In this document: piece by piece, positions 1 through 29,900 of the stretch
Layout of the letters: each line of letters starts with the position of its first letter
How positions within the stretch are numbered: the first letter of the stretch is position 1
DNA from: Metopolophium dirhodum
Taxonomy: Eukaryota; Arthropoda; Insecta; Hemiptera; Aphididae
NCBI RefSeq assembly: GCF_019925205.1
Contig: NC_083561.1
Coordinates: forward strand, 9,237,217-9,301,216
Direction of reading: 5' to 3'
Length of the DNA: 64,000 nucleotides
Made by a program: the position numbers and the translations under genes
The notes under the pieces: generated by a model
The model's input: the letters and a program-made list of their open reading frames with translations, nothing else
Database searches by the model: none
What the model was told of the DNA's origin: nothing

Positions 1-666
1 ACAATATTGGTGGGAGGATTTTTACTGCCCTATTTTAAATCTAACCTTTTAAAACTAAACAACAATGATAAATTATATAAATGATATTGGTTAACCGTTA
101 ACATATACAGATCAAATCATAATATTTATCATAAATCATGTTATTTCAGATGAATATTCTTCTAATAACATGTTTTTACACCTTATTAATAAAACTTAAA
201 AATGTAATATTCTTTTTTTTTTATTAAAGTTAAGGCTTCAACTACTAGTCATTAGCCTGTGGTACTGTAGGGGAGGGTACTGTAGATTTTATTACACGTG
301 TTTGTTTTGGCAGAATTTTTGATTTGGACATCCGTTGGTATGTGCCATGCCCGGTCAGGGGATGGCAGCCTCTCTCTCCAGACCAATGTATGCCCGGAGA
401 GAAGTGAATGCCTTAGTCACCCTTTATCAAACCCATCAATCTTATATAAAAAAAAATGTAAAAATCTATTTTTCTTTTTTTTTTGCCAAATTAAGAAAAG
501 TGATGTTAAGAATATGATCTTACAATATTAGTGACAGTAGATACATACCTAATTACATAGTCACATCCCAGTCAGGCATTTACTTGGCACGACCAAGTAT
601 CAACATTTCTCAGTCTGATAAATCTCCTATTGATACCTCTTAACAAGTTTTTATTTTTATTTTTAC
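1..666. other. RP2-like intron 2, continuing past the window edge
   Basis: AT-rich sequence after the donor at 665-666. I searched the minus strand for the next RP2 exon (the VFFRNC region with the catalytic arginine) and did not find it. A patch at about 311-425 is clearly richer in G and C than its surroundings and has short open frames on the plus strand. I recognise no protein in it, and it may be a repeat fragment. Nothing else is evident. Confidence 0.4.
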
Positions 667-1411
667 CTTTGTTTGGTTGGTCCTAGCACAATTGTGCATC
701 TCTGACAATCATCCACAGTTACTGAACCGGTATGGTCCAGCAAGTAAATATTGGAGTCCTGACAATTGCGTACAACAAATTGTTGGCCGCCAATTGACCC
801 TGGAGACTTATACGCCATGCAGCCGTTCAAATTTTCCATTACGTAATCCGCAGGGTCCAAGTGTTTTCGTTCAACCCTGTGAACCCAATGAATCAATCAA
901 TCATAAATTGTACTAACCAGTTGTAGGCTTAGCCCCTCAAATATTTGCATAGTCCACCCAGATGAAAAATAATGAAACTCAGCACTTAGTGTTTGGTACT
1001 TTTAGTCTCTCCAAAATGTAAGGTATAGTTGCACCTATGATTAGTTCTTATTTTTTAAAAATACATTTAAATATACGGTACAAGGCCAACATTATATGAT
1101 TATTGAACGTGGGTATGTGAAGTTACTTATTATATAATCCATGATCATAACAGACTAACTGAAAAATAGGGTCTTCAGCACCTCCAATTTTTCTTTAAAA
1201 ATACCCCTCTGTTGGCTATTGTGAAACTGCCCATTAGTGAAAATACATTACCAATCTCATAAGAATTCATACCTACCTTATCATTCATATCCAGATGTCC
1301 TAAATCAAAGCACATATATTAAACAATTCAACATAAATATAGTTACCATGAGTACACTAGTTTTTTTGGCTCTTTGGCAGCCCCAGTGGTTTTGCAACAC
1401 AAACATCCCAT
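667..1411 (-). CDS. RP2: RP2/XRP2-like protein, 5' part (two exons, incomplete at left edge)
   Basis: Two exons on the minus strand: 1347-1411 (65 nt, from ATG) and 667-876 (210 nt). They join W-22 across a GT-AG intron and give 91 codons plus two bases; the rest of the gene lies beyond base 1. The protein begins MGCLCCKTTG, an N-terminal Gly-2 with Cys-3/5/6 that fits dual myristoylation and palmitoylation as in vertebrate RP2. Next come YSWVERKHLDPADY and then the start of the TBCC beta-helix fold, with GQQFVVRNCQDSNIYLLDH, TVDDCQRC and GPTK, closely matching the RP2 family. By family knowledge RP2 is a membrane-anchored GTPase-activating protein for ARL3 in ciliary lipoprotein trafficking. 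Its catalytic arginine follows GPxKG and is not in the visible part. The start is chosen because the second residue must be Gly for the lipid anchor. The gene lies about 1 kb downstream of the RPB1 stop, on the same strand. Confidence 0.88.
877..1346 (-). other. RP2-like intron 1
   Basis: A 470-bp intron between the two visible RP2-like exons. It starts with GTAAC after the split Trp codon and ends TTCACAG. AT-rich, with no further feature seen. Confidence 0.75.
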
Positions 1412-2060
1412 TTTTTGCACAAACGTTGAATTGTCATTGTTTCCTTGGTTGTAATAATATGTATATAAAAATCCGTTTCCACGGCAACCCGAGTTTAAAC
1501 ATAATTAAACTATTCATTTCTATTGTGTACCAACACAAATTCTATTTAATGCCATTACTCAAATAATAGTATTAAAAATAATATATTGTGTAATGACTTA
1601 TGTTTGATAAAGTTAATAACAATGCTATCACGAAAAAAAATTATTCTAATGATTAAAAATACCTATAAATGCAGTAAAATGATATATATAAAAAAAAAAA
1701 CATTTATTGTAATAATAATAATTTGAATGATTTTAGTGATATAATTATATTCAAAATGTGTTAAGCATACAAGCATTCTGAAACTACTGATGCGAGTACG
1801 AACAATTTATTGTTTTTGAAATCCAGTCCAGTTTAGCATTTAGTTCAAGTTATATATTTTTATATAAAATAATCTAACTTTGTAGTCAAGTTAAACGGTA
1901 TTTGTTTGTTTTATTAAATACTTAAATAAACTATGAGCATTATTCTGGATGAAAATAATGTACCAATAATCAAAAACCCCAAAGAACAGTATGATAGTTC
2001 ATCAGTCAGGTTAAATACAAAAAAAAAAAAATGAATAAAAGCATCAATTTATGTATATAC

Positions 2061-2205
2061 TCTGTCCAGCGAGAGAACGCGCCAATTCTGCACATCCCTC
2101 CGCCCTCCGTCTTGCCTTGGTATTGAAACCGGTTCCCCTATGAAAGGGTGTTACGTGGGAGAACCAGTTATGGTTGGTGCACGGCGCGTTTTCTCACTGG
2201 ACAGA
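2061..2205. mobile_element. 145-bp MITE with 23-bp terminal inverted repeats
   Basis: The left end 2061-2083 and the reverse complement of the right end 2183-2205 match at 21 of 23 positions (TCTGTCCAG...AACGCGCC). The match can be extended outward by TATA-like bases, compatible with a TA target duplication. The interior is GC-rich compared with its surroundings and has no coding potential. The superfamily is not certain. A degenerate relative lies at about 14061-14290. Confidence 0.75.
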
Positions 2206-2251
2206 CTATAGTAGGTATAATAAATTCAAACAATTATGAGAATAATAAAAA

Positions 2252-2323
2252 TTTAATTCATTGAAATAAAACTTATTAAATATCCAAATAATAAAAATAT
2301 AGGTATTATAAAAATAATTTAAT
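2252..2323 (-). terminator. Candidate RPB1 polyadenylation signals (ATTAAA)
   Basis: On the minus strand no canonical AATAAA lies within the first 500 nt after the stop at 2486. The variant ATTAAA occurs at 2318-2323 (about 160 nt past the stop) and again at 2252-2257. An AATAAA is found only further on, at 1910-1915. Which is used cannot be told from sequence alone. Confidence 0.3.
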
Positions 2324-2485
2324 AATTGCAAATATAATTATACAATAATTATACAATAACTATACATTAGAAAATAAGAAAACAGAATATTTTAACTTAA
2401 AAAAGTAAAATAAATTGTATTCACATTAAATTAAATATTGTATACCCTCTGTCCAATAATAAAATATTAAAAAAATTTTCTTTTC

Positions 2486-20844
<18,359 letters not shown>

Positions 20845-21060
20845 GATTATTGAGTGTGCTTAGCGTTCGTATCAGTCCATGGATTATTACGATATTACCG
20901 ATTTTCGCAAATAGCACGGCATTAGAGTTTAACTATAAATTATTGTTTAACGTAGAAAATAATTGTTATAGCTCTACAAGGTTTAAATCCGTCCGCAATT
21001 GCGGACGTGAGTACACGACGAAAAACTGACACGCCAACAGGTGAATCCGTCCACGGACCC
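20845..21060 (-). promoter_or_regulatory. RPB1: RPB1 promoter and 5' UTR region with a 16-bp palindrome
   Basis: The 200 bp upstream of the RPB1 ATG are richer in CpG than the surroundings. A perfect 16-bp palindrome GTCCGCAATTGCGGAC lies at 20991-21006. On the minus strand an insect-type initiator TCAGTT occurs at 21024-21029, about 183 nt upstream of the start codon. No TATA box at the proper distance was recognised. The true start site cannot be fixed from sequence. Confidence 0.35.
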
Positions 21061-21900
21061 CCATGCAATGTAGCAAAAAGCCAAAAGGCCGTTGCCCGTT
21101 GAACGATAGTAAATATTTAATAACAATATCAATTGACAATAAATTATCTTTACGATTACTCGGACGAAAATCTTTTTCAGTCAGTGTTCACACAACAAAC
21201 GCGTCGAATACTCGAAGGTGGATACTGGAACTGGATAGCGGATAGTGGCACAAAAACACGATGCCACCCGTCCCGCCACCGAAAGAAAGGTAAATGTAAA
21301 TGGTAGTAGGGGACTCTGGGACAGTCCGTATAAAACTACAATGTTTATTATATATTAGCACGGTATGCTTCTGGTTAACCAAAATAATTAACTTTGGTTA
21401 TACCATGTTACCATGAAGTTCAAATGGTCAATGCCACGGACACGCATAAATAATAACCATGGTTTAAGATATAAGCAGCAGCTGCTGGTGAAGACGGAAG
21501 TTTCCAAAAATCCAGTATGACTTATAGCGCTTTTTGCCACAGTGGCGTTTTATGAACTAAGACAGTGCTACCATCTACTAAGATTTATAATTTAACGTAT
21601 CTTTATCGTAAAAATTATCGGGCATCGGGCAGTTGGGCATGTTGATTGCTGAACCAAGCTGCAAGCACCAAAGCACAACAAGCGCCCAGCAGCGGCAAAC
21701 GTAAAATGACGAAAAGTTTACCGTTAAATAACGGTCATTTTCGACGGATAAATAATGAATCTGGACCAGGGTGAGAAATTCATATTATACTCAAAAATCG
21801 TATTGAACTATTTACATTGCCTGATGGTTGGTATTAAATTGTAATTTTTTTATTTGAGGTTAGAATTCAAACTCTTGATTAATATTATCAATTATAATTT

Positions 21901-21985
21901 CTTATCACAGGACCCAATTCTTATCACGGGACCCAACTGTCCCCATCACGATTTAAGATATATCTTAAATCGTGGTCCCCATCAC
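21901..21985. repeat. 28-bp perfect palindrome between direct repeats
   Basis: 21947-21974 is a perfect 28-bp palindrome (half-site CACGATTTAAGATA). The 11-bp text GTCCCCATCAC occurs at 21939-21949, overlapping the left arm by three bases, and again directly after the right arm at 21975-21985. Just upstream, TTATCACAGGACCCAA and TTATCACGGGACCCAA form a tandem pair at 21903-21936. No coding. Possible origins are a small foldback or a local inverted duplication. Confidence 0.7.
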
Positions 21986-22319
21986 AAAATTATCATAATG
22001 TTAATTTCCCGCCATGTTTATTGCGATACTCGATGGTCGTAATGACGTAATCATACAAAATTAGTTAAGGATTTCGCCACTGTAACCATTTCGGCGCCAT
22101 AAGTTAATTTGGGAACCTGAAAACTTTCGACTTCACAAAGATACCGATGACGGGCTGTCGTTCGGCATCCTGTATATTATCTTAATTCGTGCTATATTCG
22201 AAATAATTATATTGAGTATAATATAATGAATAATGACATACAACAAACTATCTTACATAGTATTACATATAACGATTCATTATTTGAAAAATTAAAAATG
22301 GTAATAAAATAAAAATAAA

Positions 22320-22420
22320 AAGGGGGAAAGTTAGTAACTGCTCTACAGTATAGTAAGAATCATTCAGTACCTCACTGTAATGACTAATGGATGTGTTAAA
22401 TTTGAATCAAAAGTGTAAAG
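22320..22420 (+). repeat. R1-related fragment
   Basis: The text CACTGTAATGACTAATGGAT, then GTGTTAAATTTGAAT, resembles the R1 end (CACTGTAATGGATGGTGTTAAATTTGAAT in copies a-c) with small insertions. It is short and diverged, with no partner end. Confidence 0.45.
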
Positions 22421-22430
22421 ACGGCGGTAG

Positions 22431-22456
22431 GTATGTATGTATGTATGTATGTATGT
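22431..22456 (+). repeat. (GTAT)n microsatellite
   Basis: Six tandem GTAT units plus a partial unit in intergenic sequence. Confidence 0.9.
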
Positions 22457-22678
22457 CAATTTATTATCATATAAACATATCATTATTAATTATTATACTA
22501 ATTAATTTTAGTATTTTACTATTATTAATACGGTATAGGTAAACTATAAATATACAATAACATAAAATTAGTTTACATTTTTTGAAAATGTCATTGTTTT
22601 TATATAATATAATAATTTAGGTATGGGTACCGATCTATGTTTAGTTTAGTCATTGGTTGTTGTATAATATATTAATAC

Positions 22679-23097
22679 GGGGGACGGAGTGGCCGAGCGG
22701 ACTAACGCTATGTCCTACGTGAACGCGGCGAACGCGGAGAGTGCGGGCGAATTATATTCTGACCATGCTGTTCCAAACACGGCAAAAATCAAGCTGTTTT
22801 GTTTTTCGCCGCGTTTGCCGCGGTCACTTAGGACATAGCGAACGCAGCCGACCCGAGTTCGATACCTTGGCCGCGGGCGGCATTTTTCTTCGGGAAAGTC
22901 ACGGTGTCCGGAGAACAAGTGCCGCCATCCCCCCACCCGGGGCACGGCAGAAACCTACGGGTGCCCCGTTAGAAATTCTGCCAAAACACAACGCACACGT
23001 GTACCAACCTACCCAATTTAAAAAACCTACAGTGCCCCCCCCCCCACACCCAATGGCCTATGTTTCCGTGGGTTACCCAATAAAAAAAAATATATAC
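22679..23097 (+). mobile_element. tRNA-derived SINE with perfect 12-bp target duplication and internal foldback
   Basis: The head GGACGGAGTGGCCGAGCGG contains a canonical RNA polymerase III A box (TGGCCGAGCGG), and GAGTTCGATACC near 22856 is a B box, as in tRNA-Ser/Leu-like SINE heads. A GC-rich body and an A-rich 3' tail (TAAAAAAAAATATATA) follow. ATATATTAATAC flanks the element exactly on both sides (22667-22678 and 23098-23109), which shows retrotransposition-type insertion. Between the A and B boxes are two 28-bp inverted arms, 22707-22734 and 22812-22839, matching at 25 of 28 positions. They push the two boxes about 150 bp apart, far more than in a normal tRNA. It is not a functional tRNA gene. 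Reading frames across it are incidental. Confidence 0.88.
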
Positions 23098-23109
23098 ATA
23101 TATTAATAC

Positions 23110-25905
23110 ATACCTATAAGCAGTTCATATTTTATACTTTAAACTTGGGAAATTATTTTATTTTAATTAACGATTATGTAGGTTTTTGTACTATCGATTT
23201 ATGTTTAGTTATCGTTTCTGTAATGGATGTCTTAATAGTTCATATGATGCTTTTTAATATTTTTTAAAACTATGTCAGTATGTCATAAATTGTAAAATTA
23301 TAATATTGAACATTTTAATTTTACGATACGTAGACCCAATATTTTTTAAGAACAAACGAACTTTTTGCGTTTTAACAATGGGTACTTTGTATGATACATT
23401 GATACCTACGCATCTTAAACAAATATTTATATTAATACAATTAGGCAATTGTAAGTAAAAAACAATGTATTAGACGTATCGTTTTTATTTTATTTTTACA
23501 TACAAATTCTTTGATAGTCGAATAATTAAATATTGTTACGCTTTTTATTTTGGACTAATTTGCATATAAAATAAATAAAAATGTCTTATTTGAATCTCGT
23601 TTTATTACATAAAATATAGGTATTCATCCGGTCATTGCTTTTTTCTAATTTTCTGTAGTTTACAGCGGATGTGAACCACCGAGTTAGCGGTTTTCGAAAT
23701 CGGATCTATATAGCATCATAAATCTTAGAGGAAGCAATAAAACGAAGCAAAATCTTCCCCCATTGGATATTTACAGTGATGTCGCCAACAACATTGTAAT
23801 ATATGAATGTAAGGAGCGAAGGTCTTAGACTACCGTACTTAGTTTTTTAATGTAATAAAATGTGAACAATGACGTAGGTTTTTAATTTTTTAATTCTATT
23901 ACCTCATTAACATAAAACCTTTTTTAAAACTTCTTTAATTATATTTCAATGATATAAATTGTGCTTCATTTGCCATTGAATAGGTATTAATTTTTTTTAA
24001 ATCACCATTTTTACATATTATATACCTTTATGTATATACATATATATTTTTTATTGAGTTCATGAATATTAAATTCTGCGCCTCAGAATAGCCTCCGGGC
24101 CCTCACATTAACGCTTAACTTTCACGAAAAAAACGCTTTTTTCCCTAATGGTCTCATGCTGTTTGCTTAAATAAACCAACCATGAAAATGATATAGAATG
24201 TATAAATAAACTACGTTGAGGGACTTCTTCTTTTGCTTTATAAAATATTAAAATGTATAAACATTTAGAAAATGTAGGGTAAAGCGTTAGTTTTATAATA
24301 GTAAATATGTTTTTACTAGGTAAACCAACACATTTAGCTAATTATGTATTAAAGTATTATAAAATGAAATTGGTACCTGTACCTTCTATATAAGAAACAT
24401 TTATTATTTTATAAATATCATTCAGTACAAAACAGTACCTATAGGTAGTAGGTATAATTAATGTTTAATAATAATAATAAAAATAATAGCAGGGGAAGTC
24501 GTAAATAGTATAAATAACGAGTGTATCTCGTCATTGAGTAAGTCACTGTATTGGACGTGTACAATTTGAATTCAATGATAAATTATTGGTACGAAAAACG
24601 ATGCTAAGCGGAGACGATCTATCAGCGATTAGTCTATATTATATTACTAAGGGTATTTTATTACATAGGTACTAGCTGCTCTTGCACGACGAGACGTTAA
24701 ACGGATAGTGGATTCTTAAACTCCGTTAAATGTATAAACTGCAAGTAACAATCTCTTTTTCTCTTGTTTTCCGTTTTATGTCAGTTTAAGAATATAATAC
24801 AAACACAATTACAATGACTAATTTTATGATTTTCCACTTTTTAGTTCTACAAATATGTATTTTTGACGTTAACACAAAAAACTGGATAATGATTCAACGA
24901 ATGACAACGTAAATGTTCACATCAAATACATGTCTAGATTTATTTTTATTTTTTTATTTATTGAATTAAATGTTGTCAGCATGTAATCACATGGTGATTT
25001 AAACTTAAAATTAAAATTAAATTATGTTAATACAACCATTTTCTGAAAAAAGTTTAAAAGTTACCGTCCGAAAATGCTATTGTTAGCACTGCTATTTTCC
25101 CCAAGTATTGAACTGTCTTTAAAAAGCCCCGTTATTCTTTTTTTCTCGGATTCGCTTTTAAGATAGCGAGACAGTCTGTGGGGAGGAATGACAAAAATAC
25201 TGTCGTTAATATATAAAATATATTTTTTATACACCACACGTGGTATTTCTTTGCGCAGTATGGATTTTTTTTTATATCTAATGATTTATTCATAGTTTTA
25301 AACAGTGCATTTTTAATATATCATTGCGTTATTATATTTACTTAAAGAATTGAAAATTAAACTCGGCACAATAAAATTAAGTAGCTTTAATTAATTTTTA
25401 TTGATAATAATTTAAATATGTTATATAATAATATGTAATATTATATATAGGTAATAGCGGAAAATTATTTTAGTTGAAATAACTTTTTAAACCTAATAAA
25501 ATAAATATCATAATATAAAATATCTTTAGAAATAGAAACTGACTCACAGTCTTGTAGTCGATTTCCGAAGACAATGATTATTGTTAAATTCAGGCAATTT
25601 CTGCACACTGACTTACCAATTTTTTTAAATTTTATATTGGTATAATAAAATATAATAATAATACGGTATAATAAAATATCAATGATATTATAAATTATAT
25701 AAGGTTTCATAGTAAGAAAAAAAAATTGGTATTATTTTATACATTGATATTTATAGCTAATCTAACACGTTAAATACTCTATAGTAAATACTACATAAAA
25801 GAATATTCAAAGATACATTTTCTAATAGGGGATGTTTTCAAATAAGCTTTAGTAAACTTTGAAATATTGCTTATTTAAATTATGTCATAATTAAAAAAGA
25901 AATTC
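23110..25905. other. AT-rich intergenic sequence between SINE and R1 copy c
   Basis: No gene recognised. A relic related to R1 lies at about 24515-24640 (TCGTCATTGAGTAAGTCACT, TTTGAATTCAATGATAAATT, AACGATGCTAAGCGGAGA). Its outer end is different and reappears inverted near 63419-63452. The rest is simple AT-rich sequence. Confidence 0.5.
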
Positions 25906-26910
25906 GGGTAAGTGGATGTCGCTCTGCTGAACAGTAGGTTACAAGTAGGTAACTGTAATGGATGGTATTAAATTTGAATTCAATGATAATATTATATTAA
26001 TATCATTGTATACAAAGAACGATTCTGGGCGGAGATGTTGTGTCAGTCTAGGATATTTTATATTATATTTATATTGTTCTTACTTATTATTAATATGGTA
26101 GCCGGTCAGTTGAATTAATATTATAAAATTACAATAAATATCTAAAATCGTTATTCTTGATTATTTAATAAGTAATTTCGTCGAAATTTTAACTTCAAAT
26201 AACTATAAAAAAAACAGTGTTTATGTATATTTTTTAGATTTTTTGTTTACAGAATTAACTTCTTACATGCAACCTTGTTTTAAATTCTCAATCCTTAGCT
26301 ATAAAAGTTGAACATTTTATACATTTTTAACTACAATATATGATTAAATTTTAAATTTGATAAATTTTGTCAAAATTTGAACTTTACTTTAAATGCAAAA
26401 AAAAATTGTGCCTTTGTATTTTTAATATTTTTTAATTGCTATTTTATACATTATATCAGGAGCCTTGCATTAAATTTTCACGCTTTTTTACTCAACAAAT
26501 AAAATTTTATTGATATTTATAGAAAAAAAAACTAAAAAAATTGAAAACTGACAATATCCGTTAACAGCTCAAAATAAATCAAAATATTCGGAAAATGTTA
26601 TGGTATATAGAAAATGCTAATATAAACATTCAGTCAAAATTTCATGTACCTACGGTCATTTTTTTTAAAGTTACACCAAAAACCGAAAATTTAAAACAAG
26701 GCTCCACGTAAATAGGTTATATATAAATTACTTTATTCACAATAATATCATCAAATATACTTGGTAATATCATAGGCTGACTGACCGTTTTCGCTCAGAA
26801 TCGTTTTTCTTATACAATGATATTATATCATTGAATTCAAATTTAACACCATCCATTACAGTGACCCACTGTCACCTACCGTACAGCAGAGGGACATCCA
26901 CTTGCCCACC
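25906..26910 (+). mobile_element. Dispersed repeat R1, copy c, with long inverted ends
   Basis: The left end (about 25906-26050) starts GGGTAAGTGGATGTCGCTCT. The right end (about 26765-26910), read as reverse complement, starts GGGCAAGTGGATGTCCCTCT. The two ends stay similar for about 140 bp through the ATGGATGGT, TTGAATTCAATGAT and ACGATTCTG blocks. This gives the family its structure: about 1 kb with terminal inverted repeats longer than 100 bp and an AT-rich non-coding core shared with copies a and b. Target duplication is not clear. Probably a non-autonomous DNA transposon. Confidence 0.78.
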
Positions 26911-29900
26911 TTTTTATATTTTTATTTATATTTTAATAAATATAATCATTAACTAATTAAATTTATTTTAATGTATAGTTATTGAATTATTTAAATTAGC
27001 AAAACTGTTACGATTACAAATTTGCAACTAATTCAAACAAGAACTTTTTTATTTGTATTAAGTTAATTTACTTAAAAGATAAATGTTAATTGTTTCATTT
27101 AAATATTTAATTCAATCTATAACATTACAAATGAACTTGTGATAATTGTGCAACAAAGCCAAATGTAATTTAACATTCTCTTGACAAATTAAACAACGTT
27201 TCTATTTCAAATCTCCAAATGGATAATTAAAATGATCATTCAACTTTGTTCAATAAATAAAACATTACAAATCAAATTTAAACTGTTATGATTAAAGGTC
27301 AATGTGTTATTTGTTTGATGTTGGTAGTCGATCTAATTATAATAGTAATAAAGCATAATGTAACAGTTATATATGTATACTATACAAACAATGTACCTAT
27401 ACATTGTACATTGTTTGTTTTTAGGTGGATAGGTGGATGGACTGTTTCCACATAATATATCACGTCATTGTCACTTCCTCGTTTGTTTTATCTATATCTA
27501 AATAATAAAACATAAAATATCAGATATTCATGACACCATTCCATAGTATTGAAGATTTTTTTAAATAGTCGGTACAAAAATAAACCATATTTAAACTATA
27601 AAAATAAGAATAGATATTTACGTTTTACTAAATACCCCAAAATAAAATTAAATATATAAATATTTCAAAATCCCATAGCTGTTTATTTATATTCATAATG
27701 GGGTTACTTTCAAGTTTTAACACTTCATTAATAAAACTATCATGGTTACAAATGGAAATGATAAATGCTAAATACATTTTTTTTAGTTAAAAATATAAAT
27801 AATTTAGGTAGGTACCCTATGGCAGTTTTAATTATAAGTAAATAAGTAATTACTAATAATTGCAATGCGATATTTAAAAAGATGTTAACATAATCATATA
27901 TTATACACATTTAAACATTAAGAACCTCATAATTTTAGTCATCATTGATTTTTCAAGAATTTAATGGAATGAATAAAATATTAAAAGTACACATGAAATA
28001 TAAATTTTTAAAAAACACACCATCAACATACGATGTAGTGATTTTATATAGAGGATAGCGTTCGTCCACGAACGATTATATTTTTACCACGCCAGACAAA
28101 AATATATTTTTTGAATGATTAATGATGAAAATAAACATAAATATCGCTTTTCTTAACGACCTTTCAATTGTAACGAATATAAAATGCAACCAAACCTCAC
28201 ACCCTAAGCAATCAACTATAATAAACCATACTACCCTCACATTTTTTTTCACTTGGCATTACTATGATGACAAACACTCTGTCACCACATCATCTTATTG
28301 ATCTTTAAATACATGGGTATATTTAGTGAGTGCATGTGTGTGTGTGTGTGAATGTGTGTTTATGAGTATATATATATATATATATAGGTAACAACATACC
28401 AGAAAGGGTAATATTGTAGTTATAACCCAACAGTTTTATTTGTGGGAAATAAAATGAACAGATTGCCGTGGTATATACCATCCAATTATATTACTATGAT
28501 TATTGATTATAATGTAGGTATAATATTTTTCATTCTTAGTTTATTTATATTTTCTTTTGTGCACATATTCTAATTTCGATGAATTTATTACAGACTTTTA
28601 TTGTTAAGTACCTACAATCTATGATAATTCGCTGTTAGTATAAATAGTATAAAGTATTCATTATTCAGTGCCGCGGATCAACATGGGCACCTAAATATTT
28701 TATTAACAGATTTCTACAAATTAATTTAGAACTATCTATGGCGGCATTGCATATTTGCATATGCAAAAGATAAAACTGCATCTCCAACAGTTCAACTACT
28801 GTCGCATTGCACTTTTTATATTGATCTAGTAAAATTATAATGATGACTTACCACGTTTCAAACATAGTAGGTATAGCGGGTTGTGAAGGGTGTGGACTAA
28901 TTGATTGAACAATTTGGATATTATTCATTAAACATGAGCAGATAATATTATAACGGTGCATATTATAAACGTTATATACCTACTATAATAATATAACGTC
29001 CACGAATTGAACGAAACATCAGATTGATCCTTTATTTTGATAAACGAAGGAAATTGGTATCAGTTCAATGAGTCAGAAAGTAGACAAAAACTTCAAGAAT
29101 AACGTAAAATAAAATAACTATGGATTTATAATATTATATAAATAGATTATTGATAAAAATATCTAGACGCAAGCTCAACTCGCTGCACTAAATTATCAGA
29201 TTTTCAAAAAAATTAACTCAATTCAATTATTACGGTTATAGATTTTTATTTGCTGGATTAAATTACTATTTTGTGTGATATTGATTGTTGCCTTATGCCC
29301 TTATTGGTGTTTGTTGTGTTAAGTACATATTATTTATACCTATGATATATGTCACTCATATGAAACTACATTTTTTCTTTATTAAATTATTATTTTTCAA
29401 TAGGAAATGTCATTACTGGGTGGCTTCTTCCAACAACCCACTCAAGTCGCTGTAATTTAGCCCATATTCTTATTGTGCCTCAGGGTACAGATTGTAAAAA
29501 ATTATTATTTTACATTTTTACATTAAATATAAAGAAATTATTACCAGATTACTTTACTAAATTCTATAGGTAATTTGTAATTAAAATATCTTTCTAAATT
29601 ATACAAAATGTATTATAATAAATACATTTCAGGGTTCCCAAGCCGGGAAAAGGTTTTTCCATTGTTGTTTTCATCGGTTTTTTTTTAAATTTATTGATAA
29701 TATTTTTTATAAAAACATATTTTTGCTAAATTATTAAGCTTCTTTAATCTACTGACAATATAGATCGATTCCATCTAAAATATTGGATACTCATTGAATC
29801 TCAAATAATTGATGATGGGGAAGGATTTTTAGGCATAATTACTCGGTAATATGATGTACTTTTAATAAAGAAGAGCGCTAGGGGCATATTTTCCCTTAAT

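Larger units (their letters stand above)
1412..2485. other. Intergenic: RPB1 3' end and RP2-like 5' flank
   Basis: About 1.07 kb between the RPB1 stop codon and the RP2-like start codon. It must hold the RPB1 3' UTR and the RP2-like promoter and 5' UTR. It is strongly AT-rich except for the small inverted-repeat element at 2061-2205. No other gene is visible. Confidence 0.6.

Noticed and set aside
298..531. Plus-strand frames in a GC-richer patch near the left edge
   Set aside because: No recognisable protein and no good splice context; probably a repeat fragment within the RP2-like intron.
22681..22870. Possible tRNA-Ser/Leu gene (A box and B box present)
   Set aside because: The boxes are separated by a 100-bp foldback, there is an A-rich tail and target duplications flank the whole block, so this is a SINE.
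22741..23106. Long open frames on both strands in GC-rich sequence
   Set aside because: They lie wholly inside the SINE and resemble no protein.
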